The position numbers and the translations under genes were made by a program. From Dyadobacter diqingensis (GTDB lineage Bacteria > Bacteroidota > Bacteroidia > Cytophagales > Spirosomataceae), in contig NZ_JAMXKF010000012.1 of NCBI RefSeq assembly GCF_024220585.1, positions 62,428-126,427 on the forward strand: a stretch of 64,000 nt of DNA, in the 5' to 3' direction. Shown in pieces: positions 19,001 through 26,989 of this stretch (position 1 is the first letter of the stretch; the number at the start of each line of letters is the position of its first letter). The notes under the pieces were generated by a model. The model was given only the letters and a program-made list of their open reading frames with translations. It was not told the DNA's origin and ran no database searches.

Positions 19001-19414
19001 TGGCAGCTTGGAAATATCTGGTCCGAGGAAAATCCTAATGCTTATCTGCCTCGCTACCGTGGTTACACGGCTCAGAATGGTTCGGGAGAACTTGCCCAGG
19101 CGCAGACGAAATACCTTCAGAACGTGGCTTACATCCGTATGAAGAATATCCAGATCGGCTATAACCTGCCACAGACTTTGATCAGCAAACTGAAAATGTC
19201 CAGTGCGCGCGTTTATGTTTCCGGAGATAACCTCTTTACCTGGTCGCCGCTTTACAAAATCACGAAGGATATTGACGTAGAAAATATCGGCAGATCCGAC
19301 GCTGTTCTGAACCCCTCAGACGATCCTTCTGACCCGAACAAAGGAAACAGTGGTAACGGTAATAACTACCCGATTTTAAAAGGTTTCACGATGGGATTGT
19401 CTGTGACATTCTGA
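16052..19414 (+). CDS. SusC/RagA-type TonB-dependent outer-membrane receptor
   Basis: 1120 aa. Basic start with hydrophobic signal segment (GLMHLLSTALITGAGYANA), carboxypeptidase-regulatory-like domain at ~65-150 (GKVVASDGSGALPGVSV), then the SusC link LNEIVVVGYGTQKKANLTGAV near 148-168, a TonB plug (to ~275) and a 22-strand barrel with a C-terminal beta-strand ending in F. It imports bulky ligands across the outer membrane with TonB energy and forms a complex with the SusD-like lipoprotein encoded 35 bp downstream. Substrate not shown by sequence; neighbours point to a phosphorylated or esterified compound. Own promoter directly upstream. Confidence 0.96.
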   Translation: MLTSLRNKPIQWDKMTRIGLMHLLSTALITGAGYANASPFSTKKDFTQNSSESIRQSVDRGQEIRIQGKVVASDGSGALPGVSVVVKGTAQGTTTDGEGVFQISVPSPESLLIFSFVGYEPQEVMVGNRSSVDITLKPDTKALNEIVVVGYGTQKKANLTGAVDQVTSKVLENRALPNLSQGLQGVIPNLNLTMGDGKPTQSPAFNIRGTTSIGQGGSALVLIDGVEGDPSRINPNDVASVSVLKDAASAAIYGARGAFGVVLITTKTPQKDRTTVNYSFNHAVKSPITVPDFVTDGYTFAKMFNESWSAWNDYSQTPQNVNKTVKFSPAYLAEFEKRSKDPSLPKTDIDPATGEYVYYGNTDWYSELYKKNTSATEHNLSVSGGTDKADFLVTGRYFGQDGLFKYNSDDYKIMSLRVKGSVQLYKWLNVANNADFSSMKYHNPLNVGEGGSIWRNISDEGHTMAPMFNPDGTLTYSAAYTVGDFWYGKNGIDMDKRVFRNTTSFASQFFNDILRIKGNFTYQNTDNNEYRRRVPVPYSRKPGVIEYVGTNYNDLQNLLRNTQYTATNIYAEFEPKVGADHYFKVLAGFNQEQSKYRGLQVVRNGLIYEDASDINLALGQSITTGGGYEKWAIAGGFYRLNYSYKERYLVEFNGRYDGSSKFPSSQRYAFFPSVSAGWRISNESFWKASPKLISELKLRGSYGSLGNGNIASYAFQEKFGISQSGRILNGVRPQQSGQPNVLPDGLTWETSSTADFGLDLSMLSNRLTLNADAYQRKTTGMFTQGMTLPAVFGTDVPKGNYADLTTRGWEAAITWKDQFTVGAKPLNYSVRLTVADYTAKIDKFNNIDRKLTNYYAGQKVGEIWGFVTDRYFTSADDITNSPKQILYKASTTGKLLPGDIKFQDLNGDGVIDNGDNTVDKPGDRKVIGNSLPRYTYGVTLAADWNNFFISAFFQGVGKQDWFPGSEAGNFWGQYNRPYNKIPTWQLGNIWSEENPNAYLPRYRGYTAQNGSGELAQAQTKYLQNVAYIRMKNIQIGYNLPQTLISKLKMSSARVYVSGDNLFTWSPLYKITKDIDVENIGRSDAVLNPSDDPSDPNKGNSGNGNNYPILKGFTMGLSVTF

Positions 19415-19449
19415 TCAGGAGCCGACTTTAAGAATACTATTAAAAACAA

Positions 19450-21231
19450 ATGACAATGAAATTTAAAATTATAGGACTGTTATTCGCGATCGGCCTTCTG
19501 GCTGGCGGATGTCAGGAACTGGACCAGGTTCCCCAGTCTACTGCTGATAACAATGCTGTTTTCGGAAGTGAAAAAGGTTTGGATCTGTACAGCAATTCAT
19601 TTTATGATATCCTGCCTACTGGCAATGACATTATTCGTTCAGACGAAATGAGTGATTTTGGCGCGCGCTCTTCTGTACCTGATTTCCTTCGTGAAGGTGC
19701 ATATGGCCCACGTCAAAGTACCGGGTGGACGTGGACTGCTTTACGTAACATCAACTATTTCATCGAAAACAATAACCGCCAAACGGTTCCTGCTGATGCA
19801 AGAAAACACTACACAGCGCTTGCACGTTTTTTCAGGGCCTTGTTTTATTTTGAAAAAGTAAAACGTTTCGGTGATGTGCCCTGGATTAACAAAGCCGCTG
19901 CGGTGGACGATCCTTCTCTTTTCAACGGCCGTGATCCACGTACGATGGTGATGGATTCCGTTCTTGCCGACCTTAACTATGCCTGTGAGAACATCCGTAC
20001 TACTTCGGACGCAACCAGAAGTCTGATCACAAAATCGGTTGCCTATGGTTACAAATCACGGATCTGTCTTTTTGAAGGTACATTCAGAAAATACCAGACA
20101 ACGTACAATCTGCAATCAACGTCTGACAAATGGCTGAATGAATCCATTTCTGCATCCGAAAAAGTGATGAAGGAAGGTGGTTTTTCTTTAAATGAAACAG
20201 GAGGAAATGAAAAATCTTACCGCCAGATTTTCACCAACAATACGCCTGTGACCAACGAGGTCATGTTGTCCTTTATCTGCGATCCTGCCCTGAGCGTTTA
20301 CAATGACGCCAACTGGTGGTGGACAAGTGCTACTTATGGTGCGCGTCTGAGCTTTACCCGTACGTTTGTCAATACGTATCTGAATGCGGACGGAACACCT
20401 TTCACGAACAAAGCAGGATATCAGACGATCACGTTTGCCGACGAGGTAAAAGGTCGCGATAAACGCCTTCAGCAGACGATCCGTATGGGAAGTTACAAAA
20501 GGATTAATGGAGGAAAAGAAGAAGCCGCGCCGCCTGTTTTCTCTTATACCTACACAGGATACCAGCCAATCAAATGGTGCCTTGACGATACTTATTATGA
20601 CGGCGGAACAAGAAATATCAACTCGATTTCGATCATGCGTTATGCCGAAATCCTGCTGAACTATGCAGAAGCAAAGGCTGAATTAAACAAACTGACGGAT
20701 CAGGACTGGGCTTCTACCGTGGGGGCCTTACGCAAAAGAGCAGGTATTACCGGTGGTGTCTCGGCGGTTCCAACCGTCGTAGACCCTTATCTGCAAACAA
20801 ATTATTTCCCAGGCATTTCAGATGCCGCTATTTTGGAAGTTCGTCGTGAGAGAGCGACTGAATTGTGTCTGGAAGGTTTCCGTTTTTACGATATCGTGCG
20901 CTGGAAACGCGGCCCGTTGATGGAGCAGAAATGGAATGGATTTTATGTTCCGGCGTTAAATCAGCCGATGGACCTTAATGAGGACGGTAAAATGGACGTT
21001 GCGTTTGTAAAAGGTACACCCGCAAATCCGGTTGCCGGCGTAACGTACATCAATGTTGCCGAAACGATCAGTGCCGGTGCCAATCCACAGCGGTTATCCA
21101 ATGACACATCAGGCGAAATTACCTGGCTGAACACTGTACCGCGCAAATGGGAAGAGAAACATTACCTCTATCCTATTCCCGAGTCCGATCGTTTGTTCAA
21201 TACTAAATTGGGACAAAACCCAGGCTGGTAA
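19450..21231 (+). CDS. SusD/RagB-type nutrient-binding lipoprotein
   Basis: 593 aa. Lipoprotein signal with lipobox LAGG-C21, so anchored on the outer membrane. The body has the SusD pattern: N-terminal helical tetratrico-like repeats (FFRALFYFEKVKRFGDVPW), central SusD-like region and C-terminal RagB region (ERATELCLEGFRFYDIVRWKRG; end YLYPIPESDRLFNTKLGQNPGW). It captures substrate for the SusC partner. The alternative start is M3. Followed by a 17-bp perfect hairpin that probably ends the SusCD transcript. Confidence 0.96.
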   Translation: MTMKFKIIGLLFAIGLLAGGCQELDQVPQSTADNNAVFGSEKGLDLYSNSFYDILPTGNDIIRSDEMSDFGARSSVPDFLREGAYGPRQSTGWTWTALRNINYFIENNNRQTVPADARKHYTALARFFRALFYFEKVKRFGDVPWINKAAAVDDPSLFNGRDPRTMVMDSVLADLNYACENIRTTSDATRSLITKSVAYGYKSRICLFEGTFRKYQTTYNLQSTSDKWLNESISASEKVMKEGGFSLNETGGNEKSYRQIFTNNTPVTNEVMLSFICDPALSVYNDANWWWTSATYGARLSFTRTFVNTYLNADGTPFTNKAGYQTITFADEVKGRDKRLQQTIRMGSYKRINGGKEEAAPPVFSYTYTGYQPIKWCLDDTYYDGGTRNINSISIMRYAEILLNYAEAKAELNKLTDQDWASTVGALRKRAGITGGVSAVPTVVDPYLQTNYFPGISDAAILEVRRERATELCLEGFRFYDIVRWKRGPLMEQKWNGFYVPALNQPMDLNEDGKMDVAFVKGTPANPVAGVTYINVAETISAGANPQRLSNDTSGEITWLNTVPRKWEEKHYLYPIPESDRLFNTKLGQNPGW

Positions 21232-21322
21232 TTTTTGAGCTGTCAATTGGCATTTTCCAAGCGACTGAGCTGAAAAGTGTTAGGTAATTCCAATTTTGAC
21301 ATTTACAGCCAACTCAAAAAAA

Positions 21323-21363
21323 TACTGAGTAAAGAGTAATAAAATTTTACTCTTTACTCAGTA
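21323..21363. terminator. 17-bp perfect hairpin after susD
   Basis: TACTGAGTAAAGAGTAA (21323-21339) and its exact complement (21347-21363), loop 7 nt. No T-run follows on the plus strand, so it may be a processing or stability hairpin rather than a classic terminator. Confidence 0.6.
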
Positions 21364-21369
21364 CCCGTT

Positions 21370-21377
21370 TAAATTTG
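21370..21377 (+). promoter_or_regulatory. -7 element TAAATTTG
   Basis: Exact match to TAnnTTTG, starting 7 bp after the hairpin and 29 bp before the start codon of the endonuclease/exonuclease/phosphatase gene. No good TTG at -33. Confidence 0.45.
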
Positions 21378-21405
21378 TACCGTTTTCAATACTAAATATT
21401 AATCA

Positions 21406-22248
21406 ATGAAAAACACATTCCTAACCCTGATCGCTGTTGCGCTTATCGCCACGGCTGGTTTTGCACAAAAAACTTCCACCATTAATATCGCTTCCTATAA
21501 CCTGCGTTACAACACTCCGAACGACGGAATTAATGCCTGGCCAAACCGTAAGGAAAATGTAAAAGGACTGATACGTTTCCATGAGTTCGATATTTTCGGA
21601 ACACAGGAAGTGCTGATCGGACAGCTGCGTGATGTAGCCGAACTTAACGAATTTGCTTTCCTGGGAAAAGGTCGCGATGACGGAAAAGAAGGTGGGGAAC
21701 ACTCGGCTATTTTTTATAAAAAAGACCGTTTTAAAGTACTGAAATCCGGTGATTTCTGGTTGAGCGAAACACCTGACAAACCTGGCTTAGGCTGGGATGC
21801 AACCTGCTGCAACCGCATTTGCTCCTGGGCGAAATTTCAGGACCTGAACACCAAAAAAGAATTTTACTTCTTTAACGTACACTTTGATCACCAGGGCGTA
21901 GAAGCACGTCGCCAGTCGGGACATTTGATGGTAAAGAAAATGAAGGAAATCGCTGGGAACGCTCCAACAATCTTAACGGGCGATTTTAACTCTACACCTG
22001 AAACAGAGCAAATCAAAACCATCCAGACTTTGTTAAACGATTCGCACGAGGTAACTGAACAGCCTGCCTATGGCCCGGAAGGAACTTTCAACAGCTTCAA
22101 ATTTGACGCAGCAATGGACAAACGTATTGACTACATTTTTGTCAGCAAACCAATCAAAGTTCTAAAATACGGTGTGTTGACGGATGCGAAAGAGCAGCGT
22201 TACCCATCGGATCACCAGCCGGTTGTGATTAAGGCGGTTATCAATTAA
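21406..22248 (+). CDS. secreted endonuclease/exonuclease/phosphatase-family hydrolase
   Basis: 280 aa with a signal peptide (cleavage near GFAQ, residue ~21). It has the EEP-fold metal-phosphodiesterase motifs: SYNLRY, E in FGTQEV, FNVHFDHQG, GDFNSTPET and the C-terminal YPSDHQPV. Members split phosphodiester or phosphomonoester bonds in nucleic acids, inositol phosphates or sphingomyelin; the substrate cannot be told. Position after SusC/SusD and near a GDPD-like/phosphatase fusion fits extracellular phosphoester breakdown. A terminator follows. Confidence 0.92.
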   Translation: MKNTFLTLIAVALIATAGFAQKTSTINIASYNLRYNTPNDGINAWPNRKENVKGLIRFHEFDIFGTQEVLIGQLRDVAELNEFAFLGKGRDDGKEGGEHSAIFYKKDRFKVLKSGDFWLSETPDKPGLGWDATCCNRICSWAKFQDLNTKKEFYFFNVHFDHQGVEARRQSGHLMVKKMKEIAGNAPTILTGDFNSTPETEQIKTIQTLLNDSHEVTEQPAYGPEGTFNSFKFDAAMDKRIDYIFVSKPIKVLKYGVLTDAKEQRYPSDHQPVVIKAVIN

Positions 22249-22286
22249 TGCAATTCCCGCTTATTTAGTAAGTAGCAAAAGCAGTT

Positions 22287-22335
22287 AAAATCCTTGTGAT
22301 GATTGAGACGGTCTCAATTATTACAAGGATTTTTT
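22287..22335 (+). terminator. rho-independent terminator
   Basis: AAAATCCTTGT (22287-22297) pairs with ACAAGGATTTT (22323-22333); inside it ATTGAGAC/GTCTCAAT forms a second stem. Ends in TTTTTT. It also shows that the open frame extending upstream of 22342 is not the true start of the next gene. Confidence 0.8.
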
Positions 22336-22341
22336 CATAAC

Positions 22342-23112
22342 ATGACATTAAGAAGAGATTTTTTGAAAAAAGCAGCGCTGGGCGGTGCGGTGGGTTTGTT
22401 AACACCGGATATCTTATCCGCGGCAGCTTCCTCCGATCCTGTTACCTCCCAAAACGAAAAGAAAGGATACACCTTCCTGTTTCAGGGCGATTCCATTACG
22501 GACGGCAACCGGACGCGCAACACCGACTGGAACCACGTGATGGGCCATGGCTTTGCTTACCTGATCGCGAGCCGGTTATGGTTTGATTTCCCCGAAAAAG
22601 AATTCCATTTTTTCAACCGGGGAATCAGCGGTAATAAAATTACGGATCTGGCTGCGCGCTGGCAAGCCGATACGCTGGATCTAAAACCTGATCTTCTTAA
22701 TATACTCGTTGGCGTTAACGACACGGAAGCTACCGTAAAAGGCAATAAAGAAGCTACGCCGCAACAATTTGAAACCGACTACCGTGCGCTTCTCGAAAAG
22801 ACCCGACAAACGCTTCCGGATATCCAGCTTGTTCTTTGTATTCCCTTTTTACTACCCGTGGGCAGGGTGAAAGACAAGTGGGAAAGTTATCAGGAAGCAT
22901 TAAAACCAAGACAGGAAATTGTCCGGCGCCTTGCGAAAGATTTCAACGCCATTGCCATCGATTTTCAGCAGGGTTTTGATGAAGCATTAAAAAAAGCACC
23001 GGCAGATTACTGGATCTGGGACGGCATCCACCCGATGCCGGCTGGCCACGAGCTAATAACCCGGATCTGGATTAAAGAAGTACACAAAAAACTGAAATTT
23101 GTGAGGTCATAA
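22342..23112 (+). CDS. Tat-exported SGNH/GDSL hydrolase
   Basis: 256 aa. The start at ATG 22342 is chosen because upstream lies a terminator and because the product then begins MTLRRDFLKKAALGG, a Tat signal. SGNH blocks: I FQGDSITDG, II ISGNKITDL, III GVNDTE, V DGIHPMPAGH with the catalytic D and H. Probably an esterase that deacetylates or deacylates a carbohydrate or lipid outside the cytoplasm. Last gene of the SusCD region on this strand. Confidence 0.9.
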   Translation: MTLRRDFLKKAALGGAVGLLTPDILSAAASSDPVTSQNEKKGYTFLFQGDSITDGNRTRNTDWNHVMGHGFAYLIASRLWFDFPEKEFHFFNRGISGNKITDLAARWQADTLDLKPDLLNILVGVNDTEATVKGNKEATPQQFETDYRALLEKTRQTLPDIQLVLCIPFLLPVGRVKDKWESYQEALKPRQEIVRRLAKDFNAIAIDFQQGFDEALKKAPADYWIWDGIHPMPAGHELITRIWIKEVHKKLKFVRS

Positions 23113-23149
23113 AAAACGATAGCCGGGTATTTCCCGGCTATCGTTTTTT
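23111..23149. terminator. bidirectional terminator
   Basis: AAAAAACGATAGCCGGG (23111-23127) pairs exactly with CCCGGCTATCGTTTTTT (23133-23149), 5-nt loop, A-run on one side and T-run on the other. It serves both the SGNH hydrolase and the convergent desaturase. Confidence 0.88.
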
Positions 23150-23169
23150 CATATGTATTGAAACCTGTT

Positions 23170-24156
23170 TTATCTGCTGATCCAGCTGAATTCATATTCC
23201 AGCTCTGGAATACGGGTACGGTCAGCGATACGGCGCAAACGCGCGGGCAAGGCCATCAAATAATCACGTGCTTTTTCCGCACCTGAATTAATATCTCTTA
23301 TGGCTCCGATTTCCCACTCTGCAAGCAAAGATTCAAGGATTTCGATATAATCCATTGTTGTGTAAACCCCCAGACGCTGGGCAGCATCTGAGAAGTGAGA
23401 GAATGTATCACCCATTTTAACTCCGGTTTCACGAAGGAAGTGGGCAGGCATTACAATTTTTTTCTTCATCATATCTTCCAAAGCAAGCAAAAGCTCGGAT
23501 GGATCCACAGCCAGAATACGGCTTACAAAAGCTTTATAAGCTTTGGCATGACGCATCTCATCCGCAGCGATCACACCGCAGATTTTAGACAAATGCGGGT
23601 TTCCAAATTGTTTCGCCAGCGTGGCAGTACGACGGTGGGAAACATTCGTAGCCAATTCCTGAAAAGATGTATAAATGAAGTTGCGGTAAGGATCACGGTC
23701 GGTACCGATATCAAAACCATCCGCAATCAGATACTGCGTGGAAACTTCCATCGCACGCATGTTCACACGACCGGAAAGATATAAATACTTGTTTAAAAGG
23801 TCACCATGGCGGTTTTCTTCCGCTGTCCAGGCTCTTACCCAACGGGACCAGCCAGAAGGATTATCAACCTGATCCACACCAATTACATCCATCAACCAGG
23901 ACTCATAGGTTGGAAGTGCCTCCTCGGTAATTGTATCCCCAATCAATACTGCTATATAATCGTACGGTAAATCCCTGCAACTTTCCTGCAATAATTTCAC
24001 TTCACTGAAAAAGTTCTCCTTACTGGAATCCGGTAAAAAATCTGTTGGCTGCCAATTCTGGTCAATCGGTTTCAGGTATTCTGCTATCAGGGCATCGAGG
24101 TCCTTTCCTACATGTTGCATGACTTCAAGCCGTGCTGCTGAAAGTGCGGTTTCCAT
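23170..24156 (-). CDS. acyl-ACP desaturase (soluble di-iron)
   Basis: 328 aa, size of stearoyl-ACP 9-desaturase relatives. Ferritin-like four-helix bundle with the di-iron ligands visible: E in LPTYESW, EENRHG, and ADEMRHAKAY. Introduces a cis double bond into ACP-bound fatty acids in the cytoplasm, adjusting membrane fluidity. No signal peptide or membrane span. Divergent from a PlsC-type acyltransferase, with which it shares a lipid theme. Double-bond position cannot be read from sequence. Confidence 0.9.
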   Translation of the reverse strand: METALSAARLEVMQHVGKDLDALIAEYLKPIDQNWQPTDFLPDSSKENFFSEVKLLQESCRDLPYDYIAVLIGDTITEEALPTYESWLMDVIGVDQVDNPSGWSRWVRAWTAEENRHGDLLNKYLYLSGRVNMRAMEVSTQYLIADGFDIGTDRDPYRNFIYTSFQELATNVSHRRTATLAKQFGNPHLSKICGVIAADEMRHAKAYKAFVSRILAVDPSELLLALEDMMKKKIVMPAHFLRETGVKMGDTFSHFSDAAQRLGVYTTMDYIEILESLLAEWEIGAIRDINSGAEKARDYLMALPARLRRIADRTRIPELEYEFSWISR

Positions 24157-24264
24157 TGTTAATTCAATTTAATCTCACATTATTATTTCACAAAGTACGT
24201 GAATTTAATGTAAGTTCTACATGACAAATCTCATTTCCTGCTTTACAAATTTTCACAATCGGTG

Positions 24265-24272
24265 TACATTTG
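24265..24272 (+). promoter_or_regulatory. -7 element TACATTTG before plsC-like gene
   Basis: Exact TAnnTTTG match 25 bp upstream of ATG 24297. It overlaps the more upstream ATG at 24270, which therefore is unlikely to be the start. No clear TTG at -33. Confidence 0.45.
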
Positions 24273-24296
24273 GGTTATTATTGTGTAAAAAAGGGA

Positions 24297-25028
24297 ATGA
24301 AAAAAATTATAGACTACCTCCTAAGCATCGTTTACCTCATTCATTTCGGACTGACTTTACTTGTTTTCCATGCGCTGCAAGTGGTGGCACTCAACATTTT
24401 CGGTAAAAAGGCACACGAAAAAGTAGTCGATTATCTCAATTTCTTTCTTACCTACGGCCTGTACCTCACCGGTTCAAGTGTAACCCTCAAAAATCGCGCC
24501 ATAATCCCCGATGACCGCCCTATCATTTTTGTGGCCAACCACCAAAGTACGTTTGACATACCGGCGCTGATCTGGTTTTTGAGAAAACGTCATCCACTAT
24601 TTGTTTCCAAAATCGAACTTGCCAAAGGCATTCCAAGTATTTCATATAACCTGCGTAAAAGCGGGGCGGCACTTATCAACCGGAAAGATGGCAAACAGGC
24701 TGTCAGTGAAATTTTACGTTTAGGCAAGCTGATCCATGACACGACAGGTGCTGCCATTATTTTCCCGGAAGGAACGCGGACAGCCAGTGGAATTATGAAG
24801 CCTTTTATCCCCGGCGGTGTTGCTACTTTGTTAAAGAAAGCACCCGATGCCCTGATCGTGCCTGTGGCCGTAGACGGAACCGGAGCCTTTAACCCCAAAG
24901 GAATTTTCCCGTTAAAATCTTTCTCAAAATTGTCGTGGACGGCATTGCCTCCAATCGAACCCGCAGGAAGAAAAGTAGAAGAAATTTTAGCAGAAGCGCA
25001 AGAGGCGATCCGAATAGAATTGGGGTAA
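24297..25028 (+). CDS. 1-acyl-sn-glycerol-3-phosphate acyltransferase (PlsC-like)
   Basis: 243 aa from ATG 24297 (preceded by AAGGGA). An N-terminal membrane-associated helix (YLLSIVYLIHFGLTLLVFH) is followed by the acyltransferase blocks: NHQSTFD (HX4D catalytic), INRKDG region, FPEGTRTASG (phosphate binding) and VPVAVDGTG. Adds the second acyl chain to lysophosphatidate in phospholipid synthesis, or acylates a related lysolipid. Stand-alone; the long repeat array begins 27 bp after its stop. Confidence 0.9.
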   Translation: MKKIIDYLLSIVYLIHFGLTLLVFHALQVVALNIFGKKAHEKVVDYLNFFLTYGLYLTGSSVTLKNRAIIPDDRPIIFVANHQSTFDIPALIWFLRKRHPLFVSKIELAKGIPSISYNLRKSGAALINRKDGKQAVSEILRLGKLIHDTTGAAIIFPEGTRTASGIMKPFIPGGVATLLKKAPDALIVPVAVDGTGAFNPKGIFPLKSFSKLSWTALPPIEPAGRKVEEILAEAQEAIRIELG

Positions 25029-25054
25029 GGTTTATAGTTGATCGAATCTATCCG

Positions 25055-26290
25055 TTTGCTATAATACCTGGCAACCTTTCAGGCTTGATGAACCCGGATT
25101 TCTAGAAATCGCTGCAATCCCGAAGGGATGATAGTATTATAGAAAAACCAATAACCCAGCATCCCGTAACCCGGAACGGGTGACACAACGCGCCCAACAA
25201 ATTTATGAATCGAGCGATCGCTACAAGATACGTCGCCCTTTCAGGGCTTCAATGACTGCCTTAACACGTCCTTTGCTATAATACTATCAGCCTTTCAGGC
25301 TTGAATAAAACCGGATCCATAGAAAATCTCGCCAATCCCGAAGGAATGATAGTATTATAGAAAAACCAATAACCCACCATCCCGTAACCCGGAACGGGTG
25401 ACACAACATGCACAACAAATTTATGAATCGAGCGATCCCTACAAGATACGTCGCCCTTTCAGGGCTTAAATAACTGGCTTAACACATCCTTTGTTATAAT
25501 ACTGTCAGCCTTTCAGGCTTGATTAAATCGAGATCCTTTGAAAATCGCTGCAATCCCGAAGGGATGATAGTATTATAGAAAAACCAATAACCCAGCATCC
25601 CGTAACCCCGAACGGGTGACACAACATGCACAACAAATTAATGAATCGAGCGATCGCTACAAGATACGCCGCCCTTTCAGGGCTTAAATAACTGGCTTAA
25701 CTTATCCTTTGTTATAATTCTGTCTGACTTTCTGGCTTGATTAATTCGAGATCATTTGAAAATCGCTGCAATCCCGAAGGGATGATAGTATTATAGAAAA
25801 ACCAATAACCCAGCATCCCGTAACCCCGAACGGGTGACACAACATGCACAACAAATTAATGAATCGAGCGATCGCTACAAGATACGCCGCCCTTTCAGGG
25901 CTTAAATAACTGGGCTTAACCCATCTTTTGCTATAATACTGTCAGCCTTTCAGGCTTGAATAAAACCGGATCCATAGAAAATCTCGCCAATCCCGAAGGG
26001 ATAATAGTATTATAGAAAAACCAATAACCCAGCATCCCGTAACCCCGAACGGGTGACACAACATGCACAACAAATTTATGAATCGAGCGATCGCTACAAG
26101 ATACGCTGCCCTTTCAGGGCTTAAATAACTGGCTTAACCCATCTTTTGCTATAATACTGCCAGCCTTTCAGGCTTGACTAAATAGAGATCCCTTGAAAAT
26201 TGCGGCAATCCCGAAGGGATGAAAGTGTTATAGAAAAGTTAACATCCCTCATATCGGATAACCCGGAACGGGTGACACAAGACCGCCTAA
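25055..26290. repeat. six tandem copies of a ~218-bp unit with GAA/TTC-loop mini-hairpins
   Basis: Unit starts (TTTGCTATAATAC or TTTGTTATAAT) are at 25055, 25272, 25490, 25708, 25927 and 26145, giving lengths 217, 218, 218, 219, 218 and a last diverged, partial unit of about 146 bp. Each full unit holds four short palindromes with a GAA or TTC loop; in unit 1 they are CCT-TTC-AGG (25075-25083), ATCCC-GAA-GGGAT (25117-25129), CCCG-GAA-CGGG (25170-25180) and GCCCT-TTC-AGGGC (25235-25247), plus AGCGATCGCT (25213-25222). Units 2 and 5 share one variant segment, 3 and 4 another. No coding potential or transposase nearby. Confidence 0.9.
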
Positions 26291-26517
26291 ACAACTGCAA
26301 TGCCGACGACAATCAGGCACGAGGCCAATCACGAAATAAATTCTAAAATATTTTCTCTTCCGCATTTCGCGGCCATTCTTCTCATAATAAACCTGTTACA
26401 AAACTTCAAAAACTCCAACTTAATCTACTTTAATTCACTTAACAATCGTTAACATATCCCAATTAAACCTATGTCGGCGATATGCCTCTAACCTACGAAA
26501 CTTAAAAAACTACTACC
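26291..26517. other. leader region of the 133-aa secreted protein gene
   Basis: 227 bp. The dyad TTAAC-AATC-GTTAA (26439-26452) lies 66 bp before the start codon and could be a protein-binding site. No TAnnTTTG element was found. Confidence 0.25.
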
Positions 26518-26919
26518 ATGAAAAAGATACTTTTTGTAGCCGCAATTTTAGCACTTGGTTTTACTAACGCATCAGCGCAATACGGAGGACGTGACCGCGA
26601 TTACCGCGACGATAACTACCGGAACAACCCACGGGAATACCGTGATTATGGAATCAACGGTTTACAGCGGGAGGCACGTGAGCAGATCTCAATGGGTATT
26701 CGTCGTGGAACCTTAAACTCCCGTGAGGCAGCCATTCTTATGAACGAATATGACCGCATTGCCGAACGCGAAAGAAGATACAGCGCTCATGGACGTCTTT
26801 CTAACAGAGAAGCACGAAAATTGACCGAAGATCTTGAAAGATTAATGGCCGACACCCGCAACATGAGCCACAGACGTGGTGGCGATGGCTGGGCAAGAAA
26901 TCCAAGAGGAAGATATTAA
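26518..26919 (+). CDS. secreted Arg/Tyr/Asp-rich protein of unknown function
   Basis: 133 aa. Signal peptide cleaved near SAQ (residue ~21). The mature part opens with an R/D/Y-rich low-complexity stretch (residues 22-45), then a charged helical region with two similar segments, GTLNSREAAILMNEYDRI and GRLSNREARKLTEDLERL, that look like an internal duplication. Probably periplasmic. No family was named. Followed by a strong terminator, so it is a single-gene unit. Confidence 0.8.
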   Translation: MKKILFVAAILALGFTNASAQYGGRDRDYRDDNYRNNPREYRDYGINGLQREAREQISMGIRRGTLNSREAAILMNEYDRIAERERRYSAHGRLSNREARKLTEDLERLMADTRNMSHRRGGDGWARNPRGRY

Positions 26920-26945
26920 AAATCAGTTGAAGGTTTAGGTAATGT

Positions 26946-26981
26946 AAAAAAGCATTTCTCGGTTTGAGAAATGCTTTTTTT
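26946..26981. terminator. bidirectional terminator
   Basis: AAAAAAGCATTTCTC (26946-26960) pairs with GAGAAATGCTTTTTT (26966-26980), 5-nt loop. It lies between the 133-aa gene and the convergent GNAT gene. Confidence 0.88.
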
Positions 26982-26989
26982 ATATACAA

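Noticed and set aside
22303..22341. Upstream extension of the SGNH hydrolase to an earlier ATG
   Set aside because: The extension lies inside the terminator of the previous gene and would hide the Tat signal.
25055..26290. CRISPR array
   Set aside because: The unit is about 218 bp with no short repeat/unique spacer pattern, and no cas genes are near.
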